Positions 54,905 through 64,000 of a stretch of 64,000 nucleotides of DNA are shown piece after piece. This stretch comes from Myxocyprinus asiaticus (lineage: Eukaryota; Chordata; Actinopteri; Cypriniformes; Catostomidae). Location of the stretch: the NCBI RefSeq assembly GCF_019703515.2, contig NC_059368.1, positions 34,746,735 through 34,810,734 of the forward strand. The letters are read 5' to 3'. The notes under the pieces were generated by a model. That model ran no database searches and was not told the origin of the DNA. It saw only the letters and a program-made list of their open reading frames with translations. Position numbers and translations under genes: made by a program. Position 1 is the stretch's first letter. The number at the start of each line of letters is the position of its first letter.

Positions 54905-56018
54905 AAGGGCTGGGCGATATATCAAATATTCAAGATATAATCGTAATAATTTGCTGACTGATATTAAGAAATATTGTGAATATCGCAATGACTTTAATGT
55001 CCTTTTTATTTGGCCATTAAGTTTGATTAAGAATGCATCAGTAGACTAATTTCATGATCCTTCAGGGCTGCACAATTAATAAAAAAAAAAAAAAAATGGC
55101 AATGTGGTCATATGCAATGATAAAACTGCAAAAGACAGCGATAGATTAAAGACAGATAAACTGGGTCTGTGGGCACTTCTGAATAAACCGATTATGCGCT
55201 GTTCTATGCATGTTCGGTGCTCATGGGCTCGTGTTTTTAGTGGGTTTAGAGCAGTTCACATGCATTGTGAAAGGAAAGTACAGCATGTTCAAGTATATGC
55301 ACAATTCCAAACATTAGTAACCACTACAAGTTATTATAGAAACCTACAAAGGCGGCACAGTATAACAGAAAAGGAGGAGATGACAGCGCTTCACCAGATA
55401 CGGAACAATGTAAACTACACGCTTCAATTTCAGAGTCAAAATAAAAGCTCCAGGTGAAGGTGCAGTAAATAGGTCAGAAATATATTACTTTTAGATCAAA
55501 TAAAGTGAATCCTCAAAATAATAATGATAATTAGGTATAATATTACAGTTATAAACTTGACTGGGTCCAACAGTAATAATTTAGTATTATGCAATATTCA
55601 ACTGGCTTCCAAAATATAAATAGTTTTTGCACACCTTGTTCATTCACAAAAAAATAAATGCTTTAAAATGCTTTAATATACTATATATATCATTGTATAT
55701 GGAATATAAATATAAAAGTGCATATCAAAGAAATGGTTAGATCTCATTATCCCTTGTGTTCATTAAGAGAAAAACAGTGGGGAAACATGCCTTTTTTATT
55801 TTTAAATAGATTTTTATTCAGTGCCTTTAAAATATTGAATCTAATTGTCCACAATGGCTGTTTGGATGAAATTATTGTTGCTCCGATAAAAAATAAATAC
55901 AAAATAAAATAAAAAAAACACTTTTGAGCCATTTTAGATATAAATAGAAATATTGAATATCGTCATTAGGCTGACAAATATCAAGATATAATTGTTGTAG
56001 CCATATCACCCAGCCATA
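54905..56018. mobile_element. hAT-like element A, second copy (inverted)
   Basis: Ends AAGGGCTGGGCGATAT and ATATCACCCAGCCATA are inverted. Flanks GTACAATA (54897-54904) and GTAGAATA (56019-56026) match at 7 of 8 positions, a hAT-type target duplication. The 1114-bp interior matches element A at 50412-52836 in reverse orientation, with CTTTTTATTTGGCCATTAAG, TGCACAATT and CTTTTGAGCCATTTTAGA as landmarks. It lacks the inner insertion and serves as an empty-site comparison. No transposase. Confidence 0.8.
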
Positions 56019-56026
56019 GTAGAATA

Positions 56027-57179
56027 TGAATGCAAAATGAATCCCTCTGTGTTTTACTGTATTTTTTAGTTTTTATCTTTTTAATAGGACCTAAGTGTGA
56101 GCACAATCTCTTGAACAGTATTTCTGTTGGCAGTAGAGTATATTTTCCCATGACTTTTTGGACAAAATGAATCACTGAATTTTTATTATTTTCAATAAAC
56201 ATTTTGTGCAAATCATTCAGCTCTATGCAGGACCATTCGTTTTCTACCTTGAAAAAGTCTCTGGTTCTGTCAGCTCTGCAATGTTAGGAAGGAATTTTGT
56301 GTTGTAATTTACAATGCCCAAGAATCACTTGACCATCACCAACTATCTCGTAAAGTAATGCATGTATTATTTATAAATATTTCTAGCTTTTATTTTATTA
56401 TATTTTAAAAGCAAATTCTGGCATTTTGATTGTCTTTGGATCTACGTCTTCTATGGTGACATGCCATCCATTCTTTGCAGCACCTCTTTTACTCTTTCAT
56501 CATGGGCAAAGCAAGATTTAAGAGGTGGCTCATTCTTTTAGCTTAACAATTAATTCTATGTCCTGATAACTTTGTCTGTAAAGTTCTGTGCAGTTTGGCA
56601 TTGGTGTGGCCATTTGATAAAAATAAAAAAAAAGAATAGTCAAACACAAACACTAGGTGCTGTACTCTTTCACATCATGTGATGTGCCCCATGATTGCAT
56701 TTTCTCTTGCTCTAATATGTTGCTTTGTTTGGTTTCTTAATACAATTATGGATGCCATGACCAGAATTCTTAACACACTCTACCATGTCACTTTGACATG
56801 TTACATCCTGCGGCAAAGTGTGCACTTCTGTGGGATTTTCTACCCTCAGCATTGAGAGAGTGTGCTTGTTGCTTTGCCCACCATCAGCATCCTTTGTTTC
56901 CATCATTGTGAGTTGGGAAAATGCATCCGTTTGCTTGTGCACCCTTCATCTGCTTTTTAACCTCACCACATCCATACTGGCCTCTTTTATTTCCCCGCTG
57001 GCTGTCTAAACATAGATGGTTGCTTTTTTATTCTTTCACTCAATTTTTTTTTTGTGTGATGGCTTTGCCGAGAGTTAGTGTTGGGTCTAACTGTGGTGTC
57101 TCTGACAGTAGTGATGGCTAATGCATGCTTATAGTTTTGAGTAGTTTTTCTTTGGGACAACCTCAAGCAATACTCCATT
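56027..57179. other. Unassigned sequence
   Basis: No gene or repeat recognised. Overlapping ORFs on both strands around 56712-57009 have no known domain and appear accidental. Confidence 0.45.
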
Positions 57180-57322
57180 CCCTATCTGTCACTCACTCAA
57201 CGTTGTGTCGATGTAGTGACACTAGGGGTCACTCTTGGGAGCCTGAGACACCTCTGGTCTTTGTAAAAGGCCAATGAAAATTGGCGAGTGGTATTTGCAT
57301 GCCACTCCCCCGGACATACGGG

Positions 57323-57330
57323 TATAAAAG
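57323..57330 (+). promoter_or_regulatory. DIRS A TATA box
   Basis: TATAAAAG followed by GAGCTGGTATGCAACCAC, with TATTTGCATGCCACTCCC upstream. The same arrangement occurs in the other DIRS termini. Confidence 0.6.
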
Positions 57331-57685
57331 GAGCTGGTATGCAACCACTCATTCAGATTTTCTCTTCGGAGCCGAACGGTCATGCTCACTGAGCTGAATT
57401 CCCATGACTGTTCATTCACCTCTGCTGGATCTGATGGCGCATTTCAGCGGCTTCTCCCTCCTCTGCACTGGTGCACTGCAGAGAATGCCCCTGGGCGCTT
57501 CGGCAGAAATAAGAGTATATTTCTCTAAAAGAGCGGCACACATGGAACGTCTTTTTAAAGACGTGTCTTTTTAAAGATGCCTTTGTGTGTTATTCCTGGT
57601 TGCGCTCATTATCTCTCACCTTCTGACGGTCACGATCACTGTCTTTCATGTCTGGGCACTGCTCACGTGGAGATAGCGTTCGTGG

Positions 57686-58575
57686 ATGGGTCATGTACTC
57701 ATTGCAAGAACATGTCCATGGCAACGATGCGGTCGCGGCTTACCTTCATATGAAAGCAAGTCACCCCAGAGGCTCCCCGCCTCGGTCCTTCTACCTACGG
57801 GTATGAGGCCAGCGCAGCTAGCACTGGGGGCGATTTGGGGACCCCAATGGGACCGCCTCCGCCGGGTATCCCCCCGCAGACCTCCCATTCTCCAGCACAC
57901 TCGTCTGCCCTGATCGGGCTTCCGGATGAGTCCCCCGGCTAGTCTCATGGCGAGTTTGACCTCTTATTCGGAGCCTGTGAAAGTGATGAGCTCTTGAGAG
58001 CAGCATCGGAGAGCGGGCTCATCCAGTTGGACGCGGTAGCCTCAGCTGGGCTCCTCCCTTCGGGTGCAGTCGCCCAGTCACAGGCTGACGCAGAGATGAC
58101 AACATGCTTTCCCAGGCAGCCACGAGCATCGGGCTAGAGTGAAACCCTCCACTCTCCCCTGAACCCTCGCGGCTCGATGATTGGTTCCTGGGCTCACGGC
58201 ACTGCTCAAGCCACGCCCCCCCCCGTTCCTTTCTTCCCGGAAGTGCATGAAGAGCTGACAAGGTCGTGGGAGGCACTTTTTACTACCGGGTCCCGATCTT
58301 TCAGCTTCCCTGCCCTCACTACCCTCGATGGTGGGGCGGCCAAGGGCTATTCGGCAATCCCCCCGGTGGATAAAGGCGCTCGCGGTGCACCTATGCCCGC
58401 AGAGTGCTGCCACCTGGCATGAGTGCCCAAAGCTCCCATCCAAGGTCTGTAGGTTTACGTCGTCTCTGATGGCCAAGGCCTACGGTGCTGCTGGACAAGC
58501 CGCCTCCACCCTGCACGCCATGGCTCTCCTGCAAGTCTGCCAAGGCGCTAAAGGAACTGCACGAGGGTAGTTCCG
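57686..58575 (+). pseudogene. DIRS gag, degraded (element A)
   Basis: The plus-strand frames correspond piece by piece to the better preserved minus-strand gag at 60660-61900. The matching pieces are SFLPG-type sequence before a charged segment, PHYPRWWGGQGLFGNPP, LPPGMSAQSSHPRS and KSAKALKELHEG. Many stops occur. DIRS Gag is a capsid-like protein of poorly known structure. Assignment rests on the element context and similarity between the two copies. Confidence 0.55.
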
Positions 58576-58662
58576 CCCCAGGCTTTCTCTGTCTGCGGCA
58601 AGGAGTTCAGAGTGATCAGTCACATGGAATTTTCGGATCAGGTGATTAGCTCGAAAACATCC

Positions 58663-58985
58663 TGGTTACTTTCGTAACCTCCGTTCCCTGATGGAGGGAA
58701 CGAGACGTTGTGTTGATGTAGTGACACTAGGGGTCACTCTTGGGAGCCCCAAACACCTCTGATCTTTGCAAAAAGGCCAATGGGAATTGGTGAGTGGAAT
58801 TTGCATGCCACTCCCCCAGACATACGGGTATAAAAGGAGCTGGTATGCAACCACTCATTCAGGTTTTGTGCTGAGGAGCCGAGACAAGGTCCCGGCCATT
58901 TCAGCAGGTAGTTCAGTGTTGTGGCAAGAGGGACACAACATCTCGTTCCCTCCATCAGGGAACGGAGGTTATGAAAGTAACCAGG
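58663..58985. repeat. DIRS B left terminal palindrome
   Basis: GGTTACTTTCGTAACCTCCG and TTCCCTGATGGAGGGAACGA near 58665-58705 recur inverted at 58940-58984. The roughly 230 bp between carry ATTTGCAT (58799-58806) and TATAAAAG (58829-58836). Confidence 0.75.
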
Positions 58986-59807
58986 ACGTTTCCTATCTGT
59001 CACTCACTCGACGTTGTGTCGATGTAGTGACACTAGGGGTCCCTATACAAAATGCCACAACTAGCCGAACTGTTATGTGGACTGGCAGTGCGAGACGGGC
59101 AGACCGCTGTGTGCCTTGTAGCCAGGGCAACAGGCCATCACGTAATCACCCCCAACGTTCTTATGGGCATCGAACGGTCCTTCAGGAACAAGTCGACTGC
59201 CCAAAAAATAGGGACAGGCTAGCCCAGCCATGGCCTCTTTTCCTCTCTTTTCTCCCCAAAAAAAGAGTGGAATTTGTTAACCGACTGGGGGCCCATAAAT
59301 GTCTACGTCGGGGGAGTGTCACTCCCAAGGGGAAGACACCACGGAGACCACACCCTGCCCGGGGGGGGGGGGGATATTTTGAGTGGAATTACATCACATG
59401 GTCTTACCGAGTCTTGTCGGAAGTATGTCATGTGGAGAAGTCCCATGGTAGGTCCTACCTAGAGGGGAGGAACTCTACAAACATGGTGGGGAGGAACCTC
59501 TGCCAAAGGAAGACGCGGTTTACCAACAGGGAAATGATTTAGTGGCAAATGTAAATCACATGGGGTCACCTATGGGGAACCAGCATATGTGGAGCACCTA
59601 CCCCAGTACAGGGCTTAGTTAGCACATGTACTGGGCCGGCAGTGTGCCGGCAGTCTCCGCAAACTCGTCTGTCACAGGGCTAAGGAGGAAAGTCATCAAG
59701 GGATCACAACTTGTGAACACTACTGGGAGTCAACAGCATACGTCTTCACCTCAAGGGAGGGAAAGGCGTTATGAGCAAGTGGTACACCTGGCCAGCTGTC
59801 CCGGAAC
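58986..59807. other. DIRS B 3' non-coding region
   Basis: Continues from the terminal repeat (GACACTAGGGGTCC at 59029) through non-coding sequence homologous to 14760-15560 of the other copy. The long plus-strand ORF 58766-59542 runs antisense through it and is not supported as a gene. A short G run lies at 59358-59371. Confidence 0.5.
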
Positions 59808-60640
59808 TTACCTGTTCATACCTGACAAAACACGGGATGAAACCGGCTCAACCCGGAGATTGTAGAACCTCGCAAAGTTGTTGGGTGTTGCCCAGCCCGC
59901 TGCTCTGCAGATGTCTGCTAGAGAGGTGCCATTGGTCAGGGCCCAGGAGGCCGCCACACCCCTGGTAGAATGGGCTCGTAGCCCCACGGGGGACGGCACA
60001 TGCTGAGTGTGATATGCCATCACGATGGCATCGATGACCCAATGGGTGATACTCTGTTTGGAGACAGTGCTTCCTTTCCGCTGTCCGCCAAAGCAGACAA
60101 AGAGCTGCTCGGAGTTTCTAAAGCTCTGCGTGCGATCCAAATAGATGCGTAAAGCGCACACCAGACACAGCAACACAATGGCTGGGTCTGCCTCCTCCTG
60201 GGGCAGCGCTTACAGGTTCACCACCTGATCCCTAAATGGGGTCATGGGAACCTTGGGCACATAGCCCGGTCGGGGTCTTAGGATCACGTGAGAGTAGCCC
60301 GGGCTGAACTCCAGGCACGTTTTGGTGACAGAGAACACCTGCAGGTCCCCTACCCTCTTGATGGAAGTGAGCGCAGTCATGAGGGCAGTCTTCAGAGAGA
60401 GTGCCTTTAGCTCAGATGACACCAACAGCTCGAAGGGAGCTCCCCGTAGTCCCCGAAGGACTACAGAGAGATCCCATGAGGGAATGAGGCACGGTCTGGG
60501 GGGGTTCAACCTCCTAGCGCCTCTCAAGAACCTGATGATCAAGTCGTGCTTCCCCAAATACTTACCATCCACTGCATAGTGATGTGCCAAAATGGTGGCT
60601 ACATACACCTTTAACGGATGCCTGGTGAACTGAATCGCAC
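59808..60640 (-). pseudogene. DIRS tyrosine recombinase (element B, nearly complete)
   Basis: The N-terminal side begins inside the core-binding domain (KVYVATI, KHDLIIRFLRGARRLNPPRP). It continues with FELLVSSELKALSLKTALMT and the first catalytic arginine in SIKRVGDLQVFSVTKTC. A single TAA at about 60208 follows VVNL. The next frame then reads VCALRIYLDRTQSFRNSEQL, FVCFGGQRKGSTVSKQ, the HxxR box in LRAHSTRGVAAS, and the tyrosine in NNFARFYNLRVEPVSSRV. These enzymes insert DIRS DNA through a covalent tyrosine intermediate. All key residues are present; the loss is one nonsense codon and the missing start. Confidence 0.85.
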
Positions 60641-60659
60641 AGCGGTTCTTCTCGTTCCT

Positions 60660-61900
60660 GGGTCGCCCGTCTCAGGGACGCTTCGAAGCCATTCTTGGGT
60701 TCTTGGTGGCCGGCCGTGAGACGGGTGGCATCTGCTTCCTGCGGTAGGCTCCACGCCGGGGCCGGGCCGTGGGGGCGGGCTGCGGCAGAGCCGGTACTGT
60801 TGCTGCAGGAGGTCGCCCTTTGCAACGAGCAGACGGGGTGCGGGGTCTTGAGCCGCGCTGATGCAGGATATGTTGAATGGCCTCCATCTGCTGCTTCACC
60901 GCCGAGAACTGCTGGGCAAAGTCCTCGAAGGTGTCGCTGAACAGGCCAATCTGGGAGATGGGGGCATCAAGGAACCGTGCCTTTTCAGCCGCTCTCATCT
61001 TGACCAGGTTGATACAAAGGTGGTCCTGGACCACCAGGGTGGACATCGCCTGCCCGAGAGACTGCGCCGTGACCTTCGTCGCCCGGAGAGTAAGGTTGGT
61101 CGCCGAGCGCATTTCCTGTATCAATCCCCGGTCAGAACTACCCTCATGCAGTTCTTTCAGTGCCTTGGCTTGGTGTACCTGCAGGAGAGCCATGGCATGC
61201 AGGGCGGAGACGGCTTGTCCAGTGGCGCCATAGGCCTTAGCCGTCAGAGATGAAGTGAACCTACAAGCCCTGGACGGGAGCTTCGGGCGCCCGCGCCAGG
61301 TGGTAGAACTCTGGTGGTAGCGAGTGTCTTATCCACATGGGGGATCCTCGAATAGCCCCTGGCCGCCCCACCATCGAGGGTAGTGAGGGCGGGGGAGCTG
61401 AGAGATCGGAATCGGGTCGTGAAAGGTGCCCTCCACAATCTTGTCAGCATCACGTGCACCTCCGGGAAGAAAGGAACTGGGGCTGGGCACAGCCGTGAGC
61501 GGCGCTCCGAGCTGAGGAACCAATCGTCGAGCCGCGAGGGTTCAGGGGAGAGTGGAGGGTTCCACTCTAACCTGACACTCGCGGCTGCCTGGGCAAGCAT
61601 GTCAGCCAGCTCCACGTCGGTCTGCGACTGGGCGACCATACCCAAGGGAGGAAGCCTAGCCGAAGCCTCCGCGTCAGACTGAACGAGCCCACTCTCCGAT
61701 GCTGCGCTTGAGAGCTCATCATCTTCCCGGGCTCCGAATAAGAGGTTGAACTCGCCCTGAGATGAGCCGGCGGTCTCATCTGAGAGCCCGACCGGGGTAA
61801 GCGAGCGTGCTGAGGAATGGGAGGTCCGTGGGGGGATACCCGTTGGAGGTGCTCCATTGAGGTCCCCAAATCGCCCCCAGTGCTGACCGCCACGGCCTCA
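60660..61900 (-). pseudogene. DIRS gag (element B)
   Basis: The N-terminal frames (61567-61893, 61244-61645) give DVELADMLAQAAASVRLEWN, SRLDDWFLSSERRSR and PVPFFPEVHVMLTRLWRAPF, then SPALTTLDGGAARGYSRIP. The C-terminal frame (60672-61193) is MALLQVHQAKALKELHEGSS and LTLRATKVTAQSLGQAMSTL, then AAEKARFLDAPISQIGLFSD. A glutamine-rich segment and a basic Pro/Arg-rich tail finish it. Length and order fit a DIRS Gag. It is split by frameshifts and joins the recombinase at about 60640. Confidence 0.65.
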
Positions 61901-62359
61901 TACCTCTAGGTAGAAGGACCGAGGTGGGGAGCCGCTGGGGTGGCTTACTTTCTCATGAAGGCAAGCCGCGACCGCAATGTTGCCATGGTCATGTTCTCGC
62001 AGTGAGGACAAGACCCATCTACGAACACAGCAATCGTGGACGTCAGAAGACAAGAGATAACATCCGCAACCAGGAATAACACACAAACAGAAAGGCATCT
62101 TTAAAAAGATGTTCCGTGTGTGCCGCTCTTTTAGAAGAAAATATACTCTTTTAGAATATACTCTTTTTGTTTTAGTTATTTCTGCTGAAGCGCCCAGGGG
62201 CGTTCTCTGCACTGCACCAGTGCAGAGGGGGAGAAGCCGCTGAAATGCGCCATAGAATCCAGCAGAGGAGGTGAATGAGAATCATGGAGAATTCAGCTCA
62301 ATGAATAGAACTGCTTGGCTCCGAAGAGAAAATCTGAATGAGTGGTTGCATACCAGCTC

Positions 62360-62515
62360 CTTTTATACCCGTATGTCCAGGGGAGTGGCATGCAAATTCC
62401 ACTCGCCAATTCCCATTGGCCTTTTTTCAAAGATCAGAGGTGTTTGGGGCTCCCAAGAGTGACCCCTAGTGTCACTACCTCGACACAACGTCGAGTGAGT
62501 GACAGTTAGGGAACA
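62360..62515 (-). promoter_or_regulatory. DIRS B right terminus with promoter
   Basis: Inverted TATAAAAG at 62360-62367, inverted ATTTGCAT at about 62392-62399, and the outer terminal repeat GACCCCTAGTGTCACTA, then CGACACAACGTCGAGTGAGT. It is the mirror image of the DIRS A terminus at 57180-57330. Confidence 0.65.
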
Positions 62516-62856
62516 AATAGTTTCCATTAGGGATGTGCCTGAAGCCGAATACCTTATTCGGAAAGGAATGTATAATGACTTCAAAACAAATAAGGAATTC
62601 ATCCGAATAAAATAAAAAATATTTGTTTGACTGATTATCCATGAAGTACAAGGATAAAGTGACATTTTAAATAAATATATCCAAAATTACAACAAATGTA
62701 TGAGTGTGTGAAGCCAATATTACTAAGGTGTAAACCTTATGAAAGAAAATGTGCACAGTGTGATTTTAAATTGGATTGCCACGGTCTCAACTCCGCTTGC
62801 GATCTCCGAATATTGTGCGTGTCTGGAGCTTGTCAAGAGTAACATCAACTTAAGAT

Positions 62857-62972
62857 ACTACATAATTAATATTTTCCACTTCTAGAAATGTCTATGTTAA
62901 TGTATCACACAAATACTACATCATTTACATTTTCCACTTCCTGAAATGTCTATGTTAATGTATCACACGATT
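62857..62972. repeat. 58-bp tandem duplication
   Basis: Two units, 62857-62914 and 62915-62972, share ACTACAT, TTTTCCACTTC and AAATGTCTATGTTAATGTAT, CACAC with few differences. Confidence 0.8.
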
Positions 62973-63254
62973 CACACATAATGATTGCCATGTATTCATT
63001 TATAAACCAACCACATGTTAAATTCCTAACCGAAGTGATGATTTCACAGTGGAGCTCGTCTGTCCTTCTCTTAAAGTTCACCACATTTATATCCACATTG
63101 GTGATTAAGGTTAACTGGTTAAGCCTTTTTTTTAAGTCAAATTGCTCCATTAAGGTTTAAATGCTCAACAAAGTGTACATCTATTCAGAATATTCCTGCT
63201 GAAGTGATACAAAGAAATTGAAACATGCTTGTTTTTTGTTTTGTTTTTAAACTG

Positions 63255-63361
63255 TACTACATTGGAGAATGCTAAGTGTCCTTGAGCTCTGGAAAGGCCC
63301 TATATAAATGTATTATTATTATTATTATTATTATTACTATTATTATTATTATTATTATTAT
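63255..63361 (+). repeat. Retroposon 3' tail with (ATT)n
   Basis: GCTCTGGAAAGGCCCTATAT, AAATGTATTATTATT resembles the 3' end of a fish LINE or SINE whose body is not seen upstream. (ATT)n spans 63310-63361. Confidence 0.5.
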
Positions 63362-63820
63362 CCCACTATTCTCTTCTAGAAATACTGTATATAGAGACTC
63401 GCTCTTGCCATTTCTCTAATTCTGCACATGTAATTTAACTAAATGATGATGTCCTTCACATTATGTTAAAATACGTGTGCACAAATCAGCCTCGAGTATA
63501 TAGTAAAAATTCCTGATAGACTTACAAGACTTTCACCTGTTTGTTGGGTATATTGATTTATTTTCATTAATTTATTTTATGTTTGTATTTGTATTAAATA
63601 TTCACTGCAAAATGTGTGCTTGACATTTAACAATTACTTGACACCTCGTGCCTCCAGAATTATGTTGTTACACATGCACCTACATAAACTTAAATTCTGT
63701 TTCAGCAGGAGAAACCACAGTTAGCAGCATATTACACAGTTAATGAAGCGTACATATTCAGCTTCATCTGGTAAAAAACAAAAGAATAATATAATTTAAA
63801 AAATAGCATATTATTATTGT

Positions 63821-63854
63821 TAATAATAATAATAATAATTATTATTATTATTAT
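63821..63854. repeat. (TAA)n(TTA)n palindromic microsatellite
   Basis: TAA units switch to TTA units, giving a perfect inverted repeat like that at 34653-34682. Confidence 0.85.
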
Positions 63855-64000
63855 AGGCCATAATTTTGAATAGGCTTATGCAAGGCATAGTTTATTTATA
63901 GAACCTATAAATTTAAAAGAGCAACATCAGAAGCAGTAGGTTGACTTTTCTTTCACTAAAATCTGTCTGCACTTAAAGGGAAAGTAAATTGAAGCCGATG

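Larger units (their letters stand above)
57180..58662 (+). mobile_element. DIRS element A, 5' part
   Basis: The left terminus has CTATCTGTCACTCACTCAAC, then GTTGTGTCGATGTAGTGACA and CTAGGGGTC. Next come a leader with octamer and TATA box, then a decayed gag region. The element stops at about 58662, where the terminal region of element B begins. Its terminus and gag are an inverted copy of 61150-62508. Confidence 0.75.
58663..62515 (-). mobile_element. DIRS element B, internally deleted
   Basis: Minus strand. The right terminus at 62440-62515 is followed by leader, gag and then directly the tyrosine recombinase. Reverse transcriptase and RNase H, present in the copy at 14396-17505, are absent. 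The left terminal region (58663-59060) has the same palindrome and promoter as the other copy. Without RT it would need enzymes supplied by a relative. Confidence 0.8.
62516..64000. other. Unassigned sequence with short repeats
   Basis: TTAGGGATGTGCCTGAAGCC, GAATACC near 62530 resembles a hAT-type terminus without a found partner. Other items are a 58-bp tandem duplication, a retroposon-like tail and microsatellites, listed separately. No gene recognised. Confidence 0.45.

Noticed and set aside
58766..59542. 258-codon plus-strand ORF
   Set aside because: It runs antisense through the DIRS terminal palindrome and non-coding region, has no domain, and includes a homopolymer G run. The corresponding ORF in the other copy (14378-14797) has diverged in frame and length.
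1..64000. CRISPR arrays, operons, phage or bacterial features
   Set aside because: The sequence is vertebrate in character. The tandem repeats seen (2381-2612, 28084-29340, 62857-62972) lack regular spacers and are not CRISPR.

Overview
The window looks like intergenic or intronic DNA from a ray-finned fish, most likely a cyprinid. This rests on AT-rich spacers, long (TA)n tracts, many Tc1/mariner relics, DIRS-type tyrosine-recombinase retrotransposons, Tx1/L1-like, L2-like and jockey-like LINEs, a Ty3/gypsy chromovirus, and palindromic teleost short inverted-repeat elements whose ends read GGGTGAACTATCCC. No complete host protein-coding gene was found. The best host-gene trace is a possible nine-codon first coding exon with a splice donor at 45802-45828, plus a few non-repetitive stretches that may be conserved regulatory DNA.

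Layout. 1-9.8 kb: Tc1 fragments, three palindromic or terminal-inverted-repeat MITEs and an AT-rich tandem repeat. 9.8-12.6 kb: mostly unassigned. 12.6-17.8 kb: a Tx1/L1-like LINE 3' half and a truncated DIRS element, together bracketed by a short inverted repeat. 19.4-24.2 kb: a MITE and a second, differently deleted copy of the same LINE family. 25.6-26.4 kb and 32.1-32.8 kb: palindromic Tc1 derivatives. 28.1-29.3 kb: a tandem duplication interrupted by a dispersed repeat. 35.5-36.7 kb: a LINE endonuclease fragment. 37.4-37.8 kb: a miniature LTR element. 38.7-42.1 kb: a decayed DNA transposon carrying a Tc1 and an L2-like LINE. 42.2-44.5 kb: gypsy pol. 47.2-48.8 kb: a Sleeping Beauty-like Tc1 interrupted by a solo LTR of the miniature element. 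50.2-53.5 kb: a four-level nest of transposons. 54.9-56.0 kb: a second copy of one nest member. 57.2-62.5 kb: two DIRS elements head to head, forming a very large inverted repeat.

The most unusual object is at 37430-37847. Two 188-bp direct repeats with TG...CA-type ends enclose only 42 bp, which holds a primer-binding-site-like sequence complementary to a tRNA-His 3' end and a purine-rich tract. Each repeat also carries a tRNA-like segment with a recognisable Pol III box B. A solo copy at 48405-48589 has a 4-bp target duplication inside a Tc1 element. I read this as a minimal TRIM-type retrotransposon whose LTRs carry a tRNA-like Pol III promoter.

All transposase, reverse transcriptase, integrase and recombinase genes seen are broken by stops, frameshifts or deletions, so the region is a graveyard rather than a set of active elements. 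Family names come from recognising motifs by eye, without any database search.
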